Shown: one piece after another, positions 56,464 to 64,000 of the stretch | Numbering within the stretch: position 1 is the stretch's first letter | Layout of the letters: every line of letters starts with the position of its first letter | Assembly: GCF_012911975.1 (NCBI RefSeq) | Contig: NZ_SMDQ01000008.1 | Location: forward strand, 1-64,000 | Length of the DNA stretch: 64,000 nt | Origin: Nodosilinea sp. P-1105 | GTDB lineage: Bacteria > Cyanobacteriota > Cyanobacteriia > Phormidesmidales > Phormidesmidaceae | Direction: 5' to 3' | Notes under the pieces: model-generated | What the model saw: only the letters and a program-made list of their open reading frames with translations | Databases searched by the model: none | Told to the model about the DNA's origin: nothing | Position numbers and translations under genes: made by a program

Positions 56464-56988
56464 TTATGACTTTCCCAAGGATTTTTGTAGCGCAATTAAC
56501 TCATCGCGATGGGCAATGACAGTGAGTTGGCTGTGTTGCTCTAGGGCGGACAATGACTCTGGACAGACCTGTACGGTGACTTGCTCTTCTCGACCGGCCC
56601 GCTGCCAGTAGTACAGCCCAGCAGCTGGGGCAAGCAAAATTAACCCCATAAAAACTCGTCCATAGAGGGGGAATAGACTTGCCAACACCAGGGCCAAACA
56701 CAACGCTCCTACAGCAGCCAAGGTGGTCAGAAAAATGGCTAAAAACCAACTAGGCCGCACAAAGCCTTGAAGCGCTAGAGTGTTGGCCTCACCATTGACG
56801 TCTTGGGTAGTGTAGGCTCGAGCTTCAAAGTAGGTTCTCAACTCTTGTAACAATAGCTGTGGGGGAGTTTTACGGTGTAAGACCAACGTTTCGGTGCGAT
56901 CTTTGGTGGATGCCCGAATGAAAAAGAATAACCCTACCATCATTAGCAGGGTTAGAAACAGTGTGGAATAGGTAACGGTATTGGTCAC
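56464..56988 (-). CDS. Cofactor assembly of complex C subunit B (CCB2/CCB4-like)
   Basis: About 174 residues with two to four membrane segments: LFLTLLMMVGLFFFIRASTKDRTE at the N-terminus, then RPSWFLAIFLTTLAAVGALCLALVLA and a third helix. It matches the cyanobacterial CCB2/CCB4 family, which helps attach heme ci to cytochrome b6 of the b6f complex. A GTG at 56988 gives the family start. The frame is open to 57069, but the extra 27 residues are not conserved and overlap the padR gene. It lies downstream of padR on the same strand, so they may be co-transcribed. Confidence 0.83.
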   Translation of the reverse strand: MTNTVTYSTLFLTLLMMVGLFFFIRASTKDRTETLVLHRKTPPQLLLQELRTYFEARAYTTQDVNGEANTLALQGFVRPSWFLAIFLTTLAAVGALCLALVLASLFPLYGRVFMGLILLAPAAGLYYWQRAGREEQVTVQVCPESLSALEQHSQLTVIAHRDELIALQKSLGKS

Positions 56989-57031
56989 AACCTTGCTAGT
57001 CCCTAGAGTACTGAGTCTAGGGTACTGCTTC

Positions 57032-57421
57032 TTAGGGTCTAGGGGACCACATGGCAGGGCTGACCTCATAGGCTAGTTTGGTCGAGTCCCCCATGTAGGT
57101 GCACCAAAATTCGGCCAATTCTTCAGCCTGTAGACGCCAGTCGGGGTTAAGCCGATACATGCGCCGGGGGCGACCACGGCCTTCAACTTTCTTCCAGTAT
57201 CCGTCAATCGCGTTTTCGTCTTCTAGAAACTTCAGGGCACCATACAGCACGGTATCGGAGAGCCGGTGGTGGGTATACTGTTGGCTCAAACGCTGAATCA
57301 GCTCGGTGCCGTAGGAGTCTTGCTGCAGCAGTACGGCCAGTACGTAACATACGGCCAATTCCTTGTTCAGGTAGATCGGCGGTGGATCCTCGAAAAACTG
57401 GTATATATCCTCAAATTTCAT
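57032..57421 (-). CDS. PadR family transcriptional regulator
   Basis: A 129-residue PadR-type winged helix: LNKELAVCYVLAVLLQQDSYG, TELIQRLSQQYTHHRLSDTV, LYGALKFLEDENAIDGYWKK and a GRGRPRRMYRLNPD wing. PadR proteins bind promoter palindromes and often act as effector-responsive repressors; this one lacks the long C-terminal dimerisation helix of PadR-s1. It may be related to the cyanobacterial clock period modifier Pex, which also has a PadR fold, but I cannot confirm this. The target may include the ccb gene downstream. Confidence 0.85.
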   Translation of the reverse strand: MKFEDIYQFFEDPPPIYLNKELAVCYVLAVLLQQDSYGTELIQRLSQQYTHHRLSDTVLYGALKFLEDENAIDGYWKKVEGRGRPRRMYRLNPDWRLQAEELAEFWCTYMGDSTKLAYEVSPAMWSPRP

Positions 57422-58423
57422 GGGATCGCTCCAGGTATTTTATAGGTTGATCTGCCTGAACCGGTAAACCAAAACGAACCCTGGACCACTGCTAAACCAG
57501 CCAATGGAGCCATGGTGTTTTGAGGCAAGGATTCATCCAGCTTGTCAACACTGAATGTCGCACCAGGCAGGGGGAGCAAGTCTGACGATGCCAGCCGACT
57601 TAACCCACTCCAACGATGGAGCAGTTAACCGGATAACCAAGGAGTCCAGCCATCAGTTGAGATGGGTGGTCTTGATTGCGGCTTTAGTTTTGGATCCAAA
57701 AGAAAATACTCTTTTAGGATGCCGGTCAGATTTGTAGGTTAATTCTAATCACAGGTGATCCCCACGGGGTTGATGTGGCCCCAGATGGTAACTAACTGCA
57801 AATTTTTTTAGACATTATTAAATATTCGCCGCCAAAGAATTTTCAGTCGACAAAATTCTAACCAGAAAAAATATTGGTTAGTGGTCTGTCAAAGCTAGAA
57901 ATTAGGATAAGTGCTTTGCAAAAGCCTTTTATCTTCAGCGGGGTTGCCTCATCACAGCAGCAAGACTTCCGATCCCCTCCCTAGGAGGGCGAGGTGGGTC
58001 TCTTCGTGTTTGAGTTGACCCACCCCTACCTACTTCGACAGGTTACCCTTCCTTCGACAAGCTCAGGACATCGTCTGGGGTCGCTACGCGCTAGCGAAGC
58101 CATGCCGCAGGTATACAGCACAGGTACTCCGACAAGCTCAGCACAGGCCTCCCAAGGAGGGGATTTCGGACTTAATGATGCCAATTTTCTACAGATGCCA
58201 ACCCTAAAATTAAAACTTGACGCTGCACTAGCACTCTAGGGCGGAAATAAACCTACCACTGATTCCTTTGGAAAGCCTTGATGGGCTTAGGGTTCCCTTT
58301 CTGCCTTCATCCTTCTGACTTCTGCCTTCCAGTACTAGCTGGCCCTAGGGGTTGACAAGCTAGAAATGGGGGAGTCATCCAGGTAGCAAGCAACGGCCAT
58401 TGTTACTGTTGGGGTGGTTAGGG
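57422..58423. other. About 1 kb intergenic region with hairpins and repeat
   Basis: 57422-57780 shows no gene I trust (the 60-codon frame at 57555 has no supporting feature). 57836-57881 holds two adjacent AT-rich hairpins (agaatttt/aaaattct, then ctaacca/tggttag). 57972-58234 is a long copy of the GC-rich dispersed repeat, including the ttgacgctgcactag tail seen at 6258-6273. From 58240 to 58423 there is nothing recognisable apart from ttctgccttccagtactag (about 58321-58339), weakly like a CTAG-element end. Confidence 0.5.
57972..58234. repeat. Long copy of dispersed GC-rich palindromic repeat
   Basis: It begins gatcccctccctaggagg, contains gctagcgaagccatgccgca and ends ttgacgctgcactag. The same modules are at 6117-6273, 12880-12975 (inverted), 36614-36722 and, in short form, 17743-17768 and 62520-62551. 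Modules are present in different combinations, implying a mosaic family. Confidence 0.7.
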
Positions 58424-59818
58424 TTAGGGCCTTAGAATGTCAGGATTTGGGGAGGTTAGGGCTCGGGTGGTGAGGACCACCCGGCCATTTCGCACGGCCA
58501 CAACATCAATATGGAGGGGACCAGCAGTATAGATGTCGCTAGCGGCGATCGCCTGTAGATCAACCGCTTGTCCTGATTGTTTAATCATCTCTAAAAACTG
58601 CAAAAGGGTTTCGGTACGGTTGTCAGCAACCTGCAGGTTGTCCACGACGACACCATCTTGACGGGCCCGAAACTGAGTTGCCACCATCAATAGGTTAAGG
58701 CGTTCAACCAGCTCCTGGTCCCGAAATGGTGGGGAGTCGAGGGCAATGGTGGCCAGCCGCTCGCCCACAGGATACACCTGCTGGTTAGGAGATGCATCAA
58801 TAAAGACCTGGATACAGGGGTCAGCTCCTTGCGTAACACAGGGCTCACCCGTGACGTAGTTAGCCGCTGACAGCAGACGAACCAGGTACTCATCGCCAGT
58901 ACCCAGTCGCTCAATTAACCGTTCGACTTCGCGACTACCAATGAAAATCGCCTGGTGGTCTCGCGTCGTACCGGGAGCTACCGCTTGCAGGACCTGGCGG
59001 TTAGCTTCAAATAAGAACTGGCCCATGTACTCGGTGGCCTGCTCCCGGTTTTCGGCCCGCACAATGCCGGATAGAATTTCTTGGTTACGAGCTAGGGCAA
59101 TATTGCCTAAAAATAGGCCCTGGAATTGGCGCTGTAGATCACTCACCTGGAGCTCTAAGCGCTCTTGCTGAGCCTCTAGATCCGCCAGTCGCTGCTGCCG
59201 CTGGGCAATGTCTTGATCCCGCTGGGCAATGGTTTGGTCGAGCTGGGTAATCTCCTGGTCGCGCTCGGCAATTTGGGCCCGAATGGTTTGCTGCTGCTGC
59301 TGCAACCGGTCTCGTTCGGCCCTCAGGTCGTCGGTGGACTGGCGTAGGCTCTCGGCTTGTTGGGAGACGGTTTGGAGTTGTTCGCGGGTTTGTTGCAGTT
59401 GGGCTTGGGTGAGCTCTTGTTGGGTTACGGCCTGGTCTAGGGATTGATTGATCTCTTGCAAGCGCTCTAGAGCCCGCTGCCGTTCGCGAGTGGCCGACTC
59501 TAGATCATCTTCGACTTCTGTCTGGGTAGCTCGGGCGTCTTCCAAATCTGCTTGAGCGCTGGCTAAGTCCGCTTGAATACGGCCCAATTCAAAAACGCCA
59601 GTGCGCAGTTGGCTGCTCACGCCAAATAATATAGCCAGGGTCGAGGCCGAGATTATACTGCCAGTGGCAATGCTGACGACCGTTGCAGTTTGACGAGGGC
59701 GCAGGTTGAACAAACTCAGCCGAGCTTTACCGACTCGCATGCCAATGCGATCGCCCAGGGTGGCAATCACCCCCCCCAACATCAAAACCGCCAGTATCAG
59801 TACGTACCCAGGAAGCAT
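58424..59818 (-). CDS. DUF3084 domain membrane-anchored coiled-coil protein
   Basis: A 464-residue protein found throughout cyanobacteria. It has two N-terminal transmembrane segments (VLILAVLMLGGVIATLGDRIG; VVSIATGSIISASTLAILFGV). Residues 80-235 form a Gln-rich coiled coil, and the C-terminal DUF3084 region includes LVRLLSAANYVTGEP, QVYPVGERLATIALDSPP and LHIDVVAVRNGRVVLTTR. Function unknown; it may be an envelope- or thylakoid-anchored scaffold. Start MLPGYVLILAVL. ntcA lies 126 bp upstream on the same strand. Confidence 0.9.
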   Translation of the reverse strand: MLPGYVLILAVLMLGGVIATLGDRIGMRVGKARLSLFNLRPRQTATVVSIATGSIISASTLAILFGVSSQLRTGVFELGRIQADLASAQADLEDARATQTEVEDDLESATRERQRALERLQEINQSLDQAVTQQELTQAQLQQTREQLQTVSQQAESLRQSTDDLRAERDRLQQQQQTIRAQIAERDQEITQLDQTIAQRDQDIAQRQQRLADLEAQQERLELQVSDLQRQFQGLFLGNIALARNQEILSGIVRAENREQATEYMGQFLFEANRQVLQAVAPGTTRDHQAIFIGSREVERLIERLGTGDEYLVRLLSAANYVTGEPCVTQGADPCIQVFIDASPNQQVYPVGERLATIALDSPPFRDQELVERLNLLMVATQFRARQDGVVVDNLQVADNRTETLLQFLEMIKQSGQAVDLQAIAASDIYTAGPLHIDVVAVRNGRVVLTTRALTSPNPDILRP

Positions 59819-59944
59819 TCACTAGCCATTACAAAACCTGCATACACTCTACTGTATGGCTTAATCAACAGTGACATGCTTGAGGCCACCTATCCCCAAC
59901 CTTATCTGATACGTCCCAGCTTGAGGAATACGCCCAAGACAGCC

Positions 59945-60616
59945 CTAGGTGAACTGTTGACTCAGATTTACGGGGTCGTGGACGGTGATTTTCTTTTTGT
60001 AGATAGAAATCATACCCTCCTGTCGCAAGTCCCCCAACAGCCGAGTCACCGTTACCCGGGTAGACCCAATCGCTTCGGCTATAGCCTGGTGGGACAGCTT
60101 CAGGTCAATGGTGATGCCGTCTTGGCTGGGCACCCCAAAATCGCGGCAGAGAATCAATAAAAAACTGACTAAGCGGGATCCCATGTCACGGTGGGCCAGG
60201 GTTTCAATCATCATCTCGGTTTGCAAGATACGAGACGATAGGCCTCGAAGCATCAGCAGAGCCAGTTCAGGATTTTCTTCTAAGGCTTGCTCTACCTGTT
60301 CAATCGGTACTGACAACAGTTCAACTGGCGTAAAGGCAACGGAATGATAGAAGCGATCGGAACGGTTCCCAGTAATCAGCGAGAGAACCCCAAAAACACT
60401 ATTCTCACGGAGGAGAGCGACGGTGATTTCTTCGCCAGCCTCATACACCCTGGATAGCTTGACAGCTCCCTTTAATAAAAAGTAGACCCGTTCTGCCGGA
60501 TCCCCAGGGAAGAAAATGGTTTTTCCGCGCTCATAGGACTCAATTACCGGGGGAAATGCCCCACCGGAGAGTTGACGAAACACACTGGCAAGCGGCTTAT
60601 CTTGGGTCACTACCAT
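59945..60616 (-). CDS. ntcA: Global nitrogen regulator NtcA
   Basis: A 223-residue CRP-family regulator of nitrogen control. Cyclic-nucleotide-binding-like domain ([41 protein letters not shown]) that senses 2-oxoglutarate; C-terminal helix-turn-helix [25 protein letters not shown], closely matching NtcA. It activates nitrogen-assimilation genes at GTA-N8-TAC sites. Full length; start [11 protein letters not shown] matching box lies in its own upstream region, consistent with autoregulation known in other cyanobacteria. Confidence 0.97.
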   Translation of the reverse strand: MVVTQDKPLASVFRQLSGGAFPPVIESYERGKTIFFPGDPAERVYFLLKGAVKLSRVYEAGEEITVALLRENSVFGVLSLITGNRSDRFYHSVAFTPVELLSVPIEQVEQALEENPELALLMLRGLSSRILQTEMMIETLAHRDMGSRLVSFLLILCRDFGVPSQDGITIDLKLSHQAIAEAIGSTRVTVTRLLGDLRQEGMISIYKKKITVHDPVNLSQQFT

Positions 60617-60832
60617 AACGTTTTGCTAAGAGCATTACGGGAAATCAACGCTGAGAGCATCACGGGGAATCGATCATTATCAGAACAACGGTCACCGCTG
60701 CATGTCACCAAGGCTCACTGAAAAGCGTGTTTGGACATTAAGCATAAAGCAACTTTGCCAACTTGATGCATTCTGTAATGCGAGCATTCCATGACTTTAG
60801 AACACTTAACCTTAACTACGAGGCTGACGTTT

Positions 60833-60846
60833 GTATAACACACTAC
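60833..60846 (-). promoter_or_regulatory. Putative NtcA-binding site upstream of ntcA
   Basis: gtataacacactac (GTA-N8-TAC) lies 217 bp before the ntcA start codon. On the ntcA-reading strand a taaggt (TA-N3-T) hexamer begins 19 nt beyond it, slightly closer than the usual 22 nt. Such boxes are activating in class II promoters, so positive autoregulation is inferred. Confidence 0.5.
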
Positions 60847-61018
60847 TAGGCTGCGGTCATCCCTCTTTTCTTTTAGCCAAAACAAAATGCAAGCGGGTAT
60901 GACCATAGCCTAGTGCTGGCTAGCAGAACTATGACGACCTGTGCTGAGAGTGTCAGGTTCTAGGTGACAGGATTAGTTGCCGACATTTGCCGCAACACGA
61001 TGTACGCCGTAGCACACT

Positions 61019-61065
61019 GCACTAAAGTAGTGCTTGGTCATACCCGACTTTTTTTGTCGGGTATG
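61019..61065. promoter_or_regulatory. Two adjacent perfect stem-loops upstream of thrC
   Basis: Stem 1 is gcacta-aag-tagtgc (61019-61033). Stem 2 is catacccgac-T7-gtcgggtatg (61039-48, 61056-65), a perfect 10-bp stem with an all-T loop. They lie about 120 bp before thrC. The T7 loop is not positioned as a terminator tail. It could be a leader RNA structure or an operator. Confidence 0.55.
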
Positions 61066-61184
61066 TTTGATCTGATTTTACTCTCCGTGCTAGACTCCGT
61101 TCCATCGTCGGAATCATTGATATTCCAAGACTTTCAAAGTTTTGCTTAAGTTGTTTAGATCTGTAGAGACCCACAGGCCCTGTT

Positions 61185-62489
61185 ATGACCCAGTCCATTG
61201 AACGCCCCACCGTTGCTGCTCAAACGTTTTCTGCCCTGAAATGTCGAGAATGCGGGGAAACCTATGATCTCGGCGCTAAGCACGTCTGTGAAGATGTGTG
61301 CTTTGGCCCGCTAGAAGTTGCCTATGACTATGATGCGATTCGCCAGCGGGTCAGTCGCAGTACGATTCAGGCGGGGCCGTTGTCCATCTGGCGTTATAAG
61401 GACTTTTTGCCGGTCAGTTCGGACAATCCGATTGATGTGGGTACCGGTATGACCCCTTTAGTGCGGGCCAATCGCTTAGCTCGGCGTCTGGGACTGAAAG
61501 AGCTTTACATCAAAAATGACGCAGTCAATATGCCCACCCTGAGCTTTAAGGACCGGGTGGTATCCGTGGCCCTGACCCGGGCAAGGGAGTTGGGCTTTAC
61601 TACGGTGTCCTGTGCCAGTACCGGGAACCTGGCGAATTCTACCGCTGCGATCGCCGCCCATGCTGGTCTAGACTGCTGTGTGTTTATTCCCTCTGACCTG
61701 GAAGCCGGTAAAGTGCTAGGCACTCTGGTATATGGCCCCACGGTAATGGCTGTGCACGGCAACTACGACCAGGTCAACCGTCTGTGTTCTGAAGTGGCCA
61801 ACACTTACGGCTGGGGCTTCGTCAATATCAACCTGCGTCCCTACTATTCTGAGGGCTCCAAGACCCTGGGCTTTGAAGTGGCCGAGCAACTGGGCTGGCG
61901 TCTGCCTGACCACATTGTGGCCCCCTTGGCCTCTGGTTCCCTGTTCACCAAAATTTACAAGGGTTTCCAGGAATTTACCAAAGTGGGCCTGGTAGACGCC
62001 AAAGATGTGCGCTTTAGCGGTGCCCAAGCCGAAGGATGTTCGCCGATCGCCCAAGCCTTCAAAGAGGGTCGCGACTTTGTCACGCCGGTCAAGCCCAACA
62101 CCATCGCCAAGTCCATCGCCATTGGTAATCCCGCTGACGGTATCTATGCCCTCGACATTGCCCGCAAAACCAATGGCAATATTGAATCAGTCACCGATGC
62201 GGAAGTGGTGGACGGCATGAAGCTGCTGGCCGAAACCGAAGGCATCTTTACGGAGACGGCCGGGGGCACCACCATTGCCGTGCTCAAAAAGCTGGCTGAA
62301 GCCGGCAAAATTGACCCGGATGAGTGCACTGTGGCCTACATCACAGGCAACGGCCTCAAGACCCAAGAAGCCGTTCAGGGTTACATCGGCGAACCTCTCG
62401 CCATTGAACCCAAACTAGACAGCTTTGAGCGGGCTCTAGAGCGGGCTCGCACCTTGGATCGGTTGGAATGGCAACAGGTGCTGGTTTAG
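61185..62489 (+). CDS. thrC: Threonine synthase
   Basis: A 434-residue PLP enzyme of the fold-type II family that converts O-phosphohomoserine to threonine. It has a Zn-like N-terminal segment (LKCRECGETYDLGAKHVC), the PLP lysine in PTLSFKDRVV, CASTGNLANSTA for phosphate binding, and EGIFTETAGGTTIA. The sequence is long enough and closed by a stop. A MoaD-like carrier gene follows 144 bp downstream on the same strand, before a terminator, so the two are probably co-transcribed. ATG 61185. Confidence 0.93.
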   Translation: MTQSIERPTVAAQTFSALKCRECGETYDLGAKHVCEDVCFGPLEVAYDYDAIRQRVSRSTIQAGPLSIWRYKDFLPVSSDNPIDVGTGMTPLVRANRLARRLGLKELYIKNDAVNMPTLSFKDRVVSVALTRARELGFTTVSCASTGNLANSTAAIAAHAGLDCCVFIPSDLEAGKVLGTLVYGPTVMAVHGNYDQVNRLCSEVANTYGWGFVNINLRPYYSEGSKTLGFEVAEQLGWRLPDHIVAPLASGSLFTKIYKGFQEFTKVGLVDAKDVRFSGAQAEGCSPIAQAFKEGRDFVTPVKPNTIAKSIAIGNPADGIYALDIARKTNGNIESVTDAEVVDGMKLLAETEGIFTETAGGTTIAVLKKLAEAGKIDPDECTVAYITGNGLKTQEAVQGYIGEPLAIEPKLDSFERALERARTLDRLEWQQVLV

Positions 62490-62519
62490 TAGCTGATACC
62501 CGATACCCGATACCCCAGA

Positions 62520-62551
62520 AACCCACCCCTACCCCTCCCAGGAGGGGATGC
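62520..62551. repeat. Short copy of dispersed GC-rich palindrome
   Basis: acccacccctacccctccca followed by ggaggggatgcc, between thrC and the carrier gene. The core cccctcc/ggagggg forms a small hairpin. Other copies are at 6117-6214, 17743-17768, 36614-36722 and 57972-58163. Confidence 0.65.
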
Positions 62552-62633
62552 CGGTATCCCATACCCAATATCCACCCCCTGCTCTACAATTTCTTCTGCC
62601 TGTCGTTTTTCTCGCTTTACCTATTTCATCAAC

Positions 62634-62909
62634 ATGGCTGTAAAAGTACTGATTCCTACCCCGCTGCAGAAATTCACCAATAACCAGGCCGCCCTAGAAT
62701 GCAAAGGGAATTCCATTGTGGAACTCCTGGATGACTTGGAAACGAACTGTCCTGGTATCAAAGCTCGTCTGTGCGACGATACGGGTGAACTGCGCCGCTT
62801 TATTAACTTCTATGTCAACAGCGAAGATATTCGCTTTTTAGATGGCAAAAACACGGCCCTTAGTGACGGTGATGAAGTGAGTATTGTCCCTGCTGTTGCA
62901 GGGGGTTGA
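62634..62909 (+). CDS. MoaD/ThiS-family sulfur carrier (CysO-like)
   Basis: A 91-residue ubiquitin-fold protein ending SIVPAVAGG, a diglycine tail for thiocarboxylation. Conserved parts are [57 protein letters not shown]. The neighbouring threonine synthase and this pattern point to a CysO-like sulfur carrier rather than molybdopterin MoaD. In mycobacteria CysO delivers sulfide for cysteine synthesis. ATG 62634 (MAVKVLIP). A strong terminator follows 71 bp after the stop. Confidence 0.88.
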   Translation: MAVKVLIPTPLQKFTNNQAALECKGNSIVELLDDLETNCPGIKARLCDDTGELRRFINFYVNSEDIRFLDGKNTALSDGDEVSIVPAVAGG

Positions 62910-62980
62910 GGGGCCACCCTACCACCGGTTGGCAGGTGGGCATCACCTTCTTAGATCAACACAATTTAAGCAATTCAAGA

Positions 62981-63007
62981 GCCAGGGAGTTCCCCCTGGC
63001 TTTTTTT
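62981..63007 (+). terminator. Intrinsic terminator of the thrC-carrier operon
   Basis: gccaggg/ccctggc (62981-62987 with 62994-63000), a 6-nt loop and seven T. It lies 71 bp past the MoaD-like stop. Confidence 0.92.
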
Positions 63008-63309
63008 ATGCAGCCCATGTCCTGATTACCATCTTGCCCCCCTGCCTTGGTTAGACCCTCAAGATCACGGGGCCGCAGTCCGGCAGGTAGAAGTTAGCCA
63101 TGACAGAATCTAAAGTTTATGAAAAACCGTTTCCCAGTAACAACGGCCTCAAAGGTAGTCATTAAAATAATCCCTAAGTATTACCAACTAAGCCAGGGTG
63201 CGTGGCTTGGACGCTTCGCCTGGCGGGTTTGCTGGTTCAGCTAACGCGCTAGGTAGTGGTTTAGCTGGCCGCTCCTGACGCTAAGGTGATTAAATTCCTT
63301 TTTTCAGTT
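63008..63309. other. Intergenic region before hypothetical gene
   Basis: It contains no recognisable gene, repeat or terminator. One stretch (about 63192-63232) is rich in ggcttgg/tggcggg motifs but forms no clear structure. The promoter of the following gene is presumably here. Confidence 0.35.
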
Positions 63310-63654
63310 ATGAGTTATAGCTTTGACATTATTGGTATTGCCCCGGTGCTGCAATTTTTTAGCCACCAACAACGGGTTGAAACCAGCCGCGATCGCAGCC
63401 AAGCCTATCTAGGCAGCTACTGCTGTACCCTAGATGGGTTTATCGAGGCCACTGAAATCGTTCATCATAAACCCGACTGGGACTGGGACGCCATTGTCAA
63501 TAAGATGGTGGAGTTTTGGCTAAACCAAGAAGACAACGTCCGCCACTGGAAACAACAATTTGCGTCCACTGAGGGTAGTGACCACCTGGTGGTTGCCCGG
63601 GTAGTCAACTACACCAGCCTACGCCACGAATTTGAGGCTCTATTTGACGATTGA
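63310..63654 (+). CDS. Conserved small hypothetical protein
   Basis: A 114-residue protein with MSYSFDIIGIAPVLQFFSHQQ at its start and CTLDGFIEATEIVHHKPDWDWDAIV in its middle, ending in EFEALFDD. Pattern and length recall a conserved cyanobacterial hypothetical protein; I do not recognise a characterised family. It is soluble and mixed alpha/beta by composition. ATG 63310 is used; the opening at 63286 adds eight unlikely residues. It lies just upstream of nblS, on the same strand. Confidence 0.65.
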   Translation: MSYSFDIIGIAPVLQFFSHQQRVETSRDRSQAYLGSYCCTLDGFIEATEIVHHKPDWDWDAIVNKMVEFWLNQEDNVRHWKQQFASTEGSDHLVVARVVNYTSLRHEFEALFDD

Positions 63655-63853
63655 GGCGGTTCGGAAGCTATGATCACGAAGAACGTGCCAGAATAAGAGT
63701 GTTCTAGCCCATGCTTGATCCAGAATTTTGGTAAACCTTCCTTGCCTTTTGAGCTAGGTACAGGGACCATCCCCTGGTCAAGGTTGAGTTGGAATGTGCT
63801 TAAGGCGATATTCTTAAGGCGACGTTGGTTACTGCTGGCATTTTAAGGCACCG

Positions 63854-64000
63854 TTGATCAGGTTACTCGTTAAAATCCGCGATGTGTTTCTCCGCTGGTG
63901 GGGAGACTTTACCCTGCAGACCCGACTAATGGCGGGGGCAACATTAGTGGTGTCCTTAATTACCAGTGGGCTTACCTTTTGGGCGGTCAACACCATCCAG
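63854..64000 (+). CDS. nblS: NblS/Hik33 sensor histidine kinase (5' end)
   Basis: The frame is open to the window edge (at least 49 codons from TTG 63854; GTG 63884 is an alternative). It reads WWGDFTLQTRLMAGATLVVS, then LITSGLTFWAVNTIQ, closely matching the N-terminal cytoplasmic tail and first transmembrane helix of the membrane kinase NblS (Hik33/DspA), which responds to high light, cold and nutrient stress in cyanobacteria. Only the N-terminus is in the window, so sensor and kinase domains cannot be checked. Confidence 0.85.
   Translation, partial: MIRLLVKIRDVFLRWWGDFTLQTRLMAGATLVVSLITSGLTFWAVNTIQ

Larger units (their letters stand above)
60617..61184. other. Intergenic region between divergent ntcA and thrC
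   Basis: It carries the NtcA box (60833-60846) and two adjacent perfect hairpins on the thrC side (61019-61033 and 61039-61065). It should hold two promoters. A short frame at 60715-60906 has no coding features. I see no recognisable RNA gene, though the hairpins could be part of a thrC leader. Confidence 0.5.

Noticed and set aside
57555-57737. 60-codon frame in the large intergenic gap
   Set aside because: No ribosome-binding site, no family and ordinary chance length.
1-64000. tRNA, rRNA, RNase P RNA or tmRNA genes
   Set aside because: Manual reading of the gaps found no cloverleaf, rRNA segments or conserved RNase P core.

Overview
The window is chromosomal DNA of a cyanobacterium. The taxonomic evidence is gene content: the N-terminus of the NblS/Hik33 kinase, the nitrogen regulator NtcA, chlorophyll genes (acsF, chlB), cyanobacteria-restricted families (DUF3155, DUF3084, a CCB2/CCB4-type b6f assembly protein, a SpkB-type kinase) and very many gcgatcgc (HIP1) octamers. 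The abundance of dispersed repeats and MITE-like elements, two multi-PAS diguanylate cyclases and two Uma2 proteins suggest a free-living, probably filamentous (Leptolyngbya-like) strain; the genus cannot be settled from this sequence. No tRNA, rRNA, CRISPR array or prophage was found.

Layout. 1-9 kb: a TnpB remnant, an unusual UppP paralogue, ureidoglycolate lyase, glyoxalase II, an ammonium transporter, a DUF790/Bax1-type nuclease, and a polyamine cluster (fused SpeD-SpeE followed by a ureohydrolase). 9-19 kb: two divergent small secreted proteins, ispG, a CIA30 protein, a repeat-rich gap, acsF with a clear terminator, an outer-membrane-like protein whose gene carries a MITE, DAHP synthase, a GNAT enzyme and a Uma2 protein. 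19-31 kb: secA, a second Uma2, chlB, a GAF protein, map, a DUF151 nuclease with an Fe-S aldo/keto reductase, ribE, a PMT-type glycosyltransferase and large repeat clusters. 31-46 kb: a TPR protein, an exbB-exbD pair, tex, a SixA-type phosphatase, a MerR-like regulator, a MoaD-like protein, a DUF4349 lipoprotein, pheT, a SpkB-type kinase, an AI-2E-family exporter and a GDSL hydrolase. 46-64 kb: two tandem diguanylate cyclases, a histidine kinase with a class V aminotransferase, DUF3155, padR-ccb, DUF3084, ntcA, thrC with a CysO/MoaD-like carrier, and the start of nblS.

Most genes are ordinary housekeeping genes in short operons. The most unusual signal lies between and inside them. A roughly 152-bp MITE-like element occurs twice, each copy with 19-bp inverted ends and flanked by an 18-19 bp direct repeat that looks like a very long target-site duplication. 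One insertion adds exactly 57 codons in frame to a coding region; the other sits at the exbD stop codon and recreates the last codons and the stop on both sides. A second CTAG-ended element also occurs twice, and one copy is split by a third repeat family. Other points of interest are a UppP lacking a catalytic glutamate, a possible pseudoknot upstream of the SpkB-type kinase, an NtcA box in front of ntcA, perfect hairpins before thrC and after the DUF3155 gene, and the ureohydrolase that could be agmatinase or guanidine hydrolase.
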